Assembly: GCA_945876925.1 (NCBI GenBank)
Contig: CAMCQD010000140.1
Span: 1-5,608, forward strand
Direction of reading: 5' to 3'
Length of the DNA stretch: 5,608 nucleotides
DNA from: an uncultured Dermatophilus sp.
GTDB taxonomy: Bacteria > Actinomycetota > Actinomycetes > Actinomycetales > Dermatophilaceae
A program made the translations under genes and the position numbers. Positions 5,538 through 5,608 of the stretch are shown one piece after another (position 1 is the first letter of the stretch; each line of letters starts with the position of its first letter). The notes beneath the pieces are model-generated. The model did no database searches, was not told the origin of the DNA, and saw only the letters and a program-made list of their open reading frames with translations.

Positions 5538-5608
5538 GCCCGGCCAGCATGCAGGTCCCGGCCGATCCGGGGAAGCGGGGAAAACCAGGACGGCACCGAT
5601 CCCCCGAT
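5534..5608 (+). CDS. Start of the next operon gene, cut by the window edge
   Basis: From the GTG at 5534 the frame is open for 25 codons to the window end, beginning MSPASMQVPADPGKRG and remaining hydrophilic, basic and Pro/Gly-rich. An in-frame ATG at 5549 is another possible start. The position after two importer ATPases suggests a permease with a cytoplasmic N-tail or, by analogy with cnt operons, a metallophore exporter of the MFS type. The visible residues do not decide this. Confidence 0.4.
   Translation, partial: MSPASMQVPADPGKRGKPGRHRSPD

Overview
The window looks like chromosomal DNA from a high-GC Gram-positive bacterium (Actinobacteria). The genes from about 1713 onward are very GC-rich, with almost every third codon position G or C; one 60-base line of the second ATPase gene (5161-5220) is 49/60 G+C. 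GTG starts and 4-base stop/start overlaps are frequent. The genus cannot be named from the sequence alone.

Layout. (1) Positions 2-997, + strand: the C-terminal catalytic half of a prolyl-oligopeptidase-type serine peptidase (family S9) whose beta-propeller half lies off the left edge. This gene is clearly less GC-rich (the first 120 bases are about 55% G+C) and looks foreign to the rest. A 16-codon ORF with a strong ribosome binding site follows and ends at about 1063, where composition turns sharply GC-rich. (2) 1060-1513, - strand: a degraded remnant that begins like a choline/carnitine acyltransferase, with a good ribosome binding site, but is frameshifted at a six-base G/C run after about eight codons and loses family similarity after about 70 residues. 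(3) 1631-1700: two strong hairpins, probably the terminator of the next gene. (4) 1713-3212, - strand: an intact sodium:alanine/glycine symporter of the AGCS family. (5) 3213-3883: a 671-base divergent intergenic region with AT-richer patches, small palindromes, a tandem 9-base repeat, and a good promoter with an overlapping inverted repeat for the rightward operon. (6) 3884-5481, + strand: two translationally coupled ABC-transporter ATPases of the peptide/nickel family, closest by eye to the short NikD/NikE (or CntD/CntF) type. (7) 5478-5608: a 19-codon ORF coupled by ATGA to the second ATPase and by GTGA to another reading frame that runs off the right edge.

How the parts fit. The two ATPases should form the heterodimeric motor of an importer whose permeases and solute-binding protein are not in this window. 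They may lie downstream or elsewhere. The operon promoter carries a TGAG...CTCA element in its -35 region that resembles a Zur (zinc repressor) site. Together with the NikDE/CntDF-like ATPases, this suggests a metal or metallophore uptake operon; this is an inference and not proven here. The divergent AGCS symporter is probably an independent amino-acid uptake gene. The left third (peptidase, 16-codon ORF, acyltransferase remnant) looks like a decayed or recombined boundary region.
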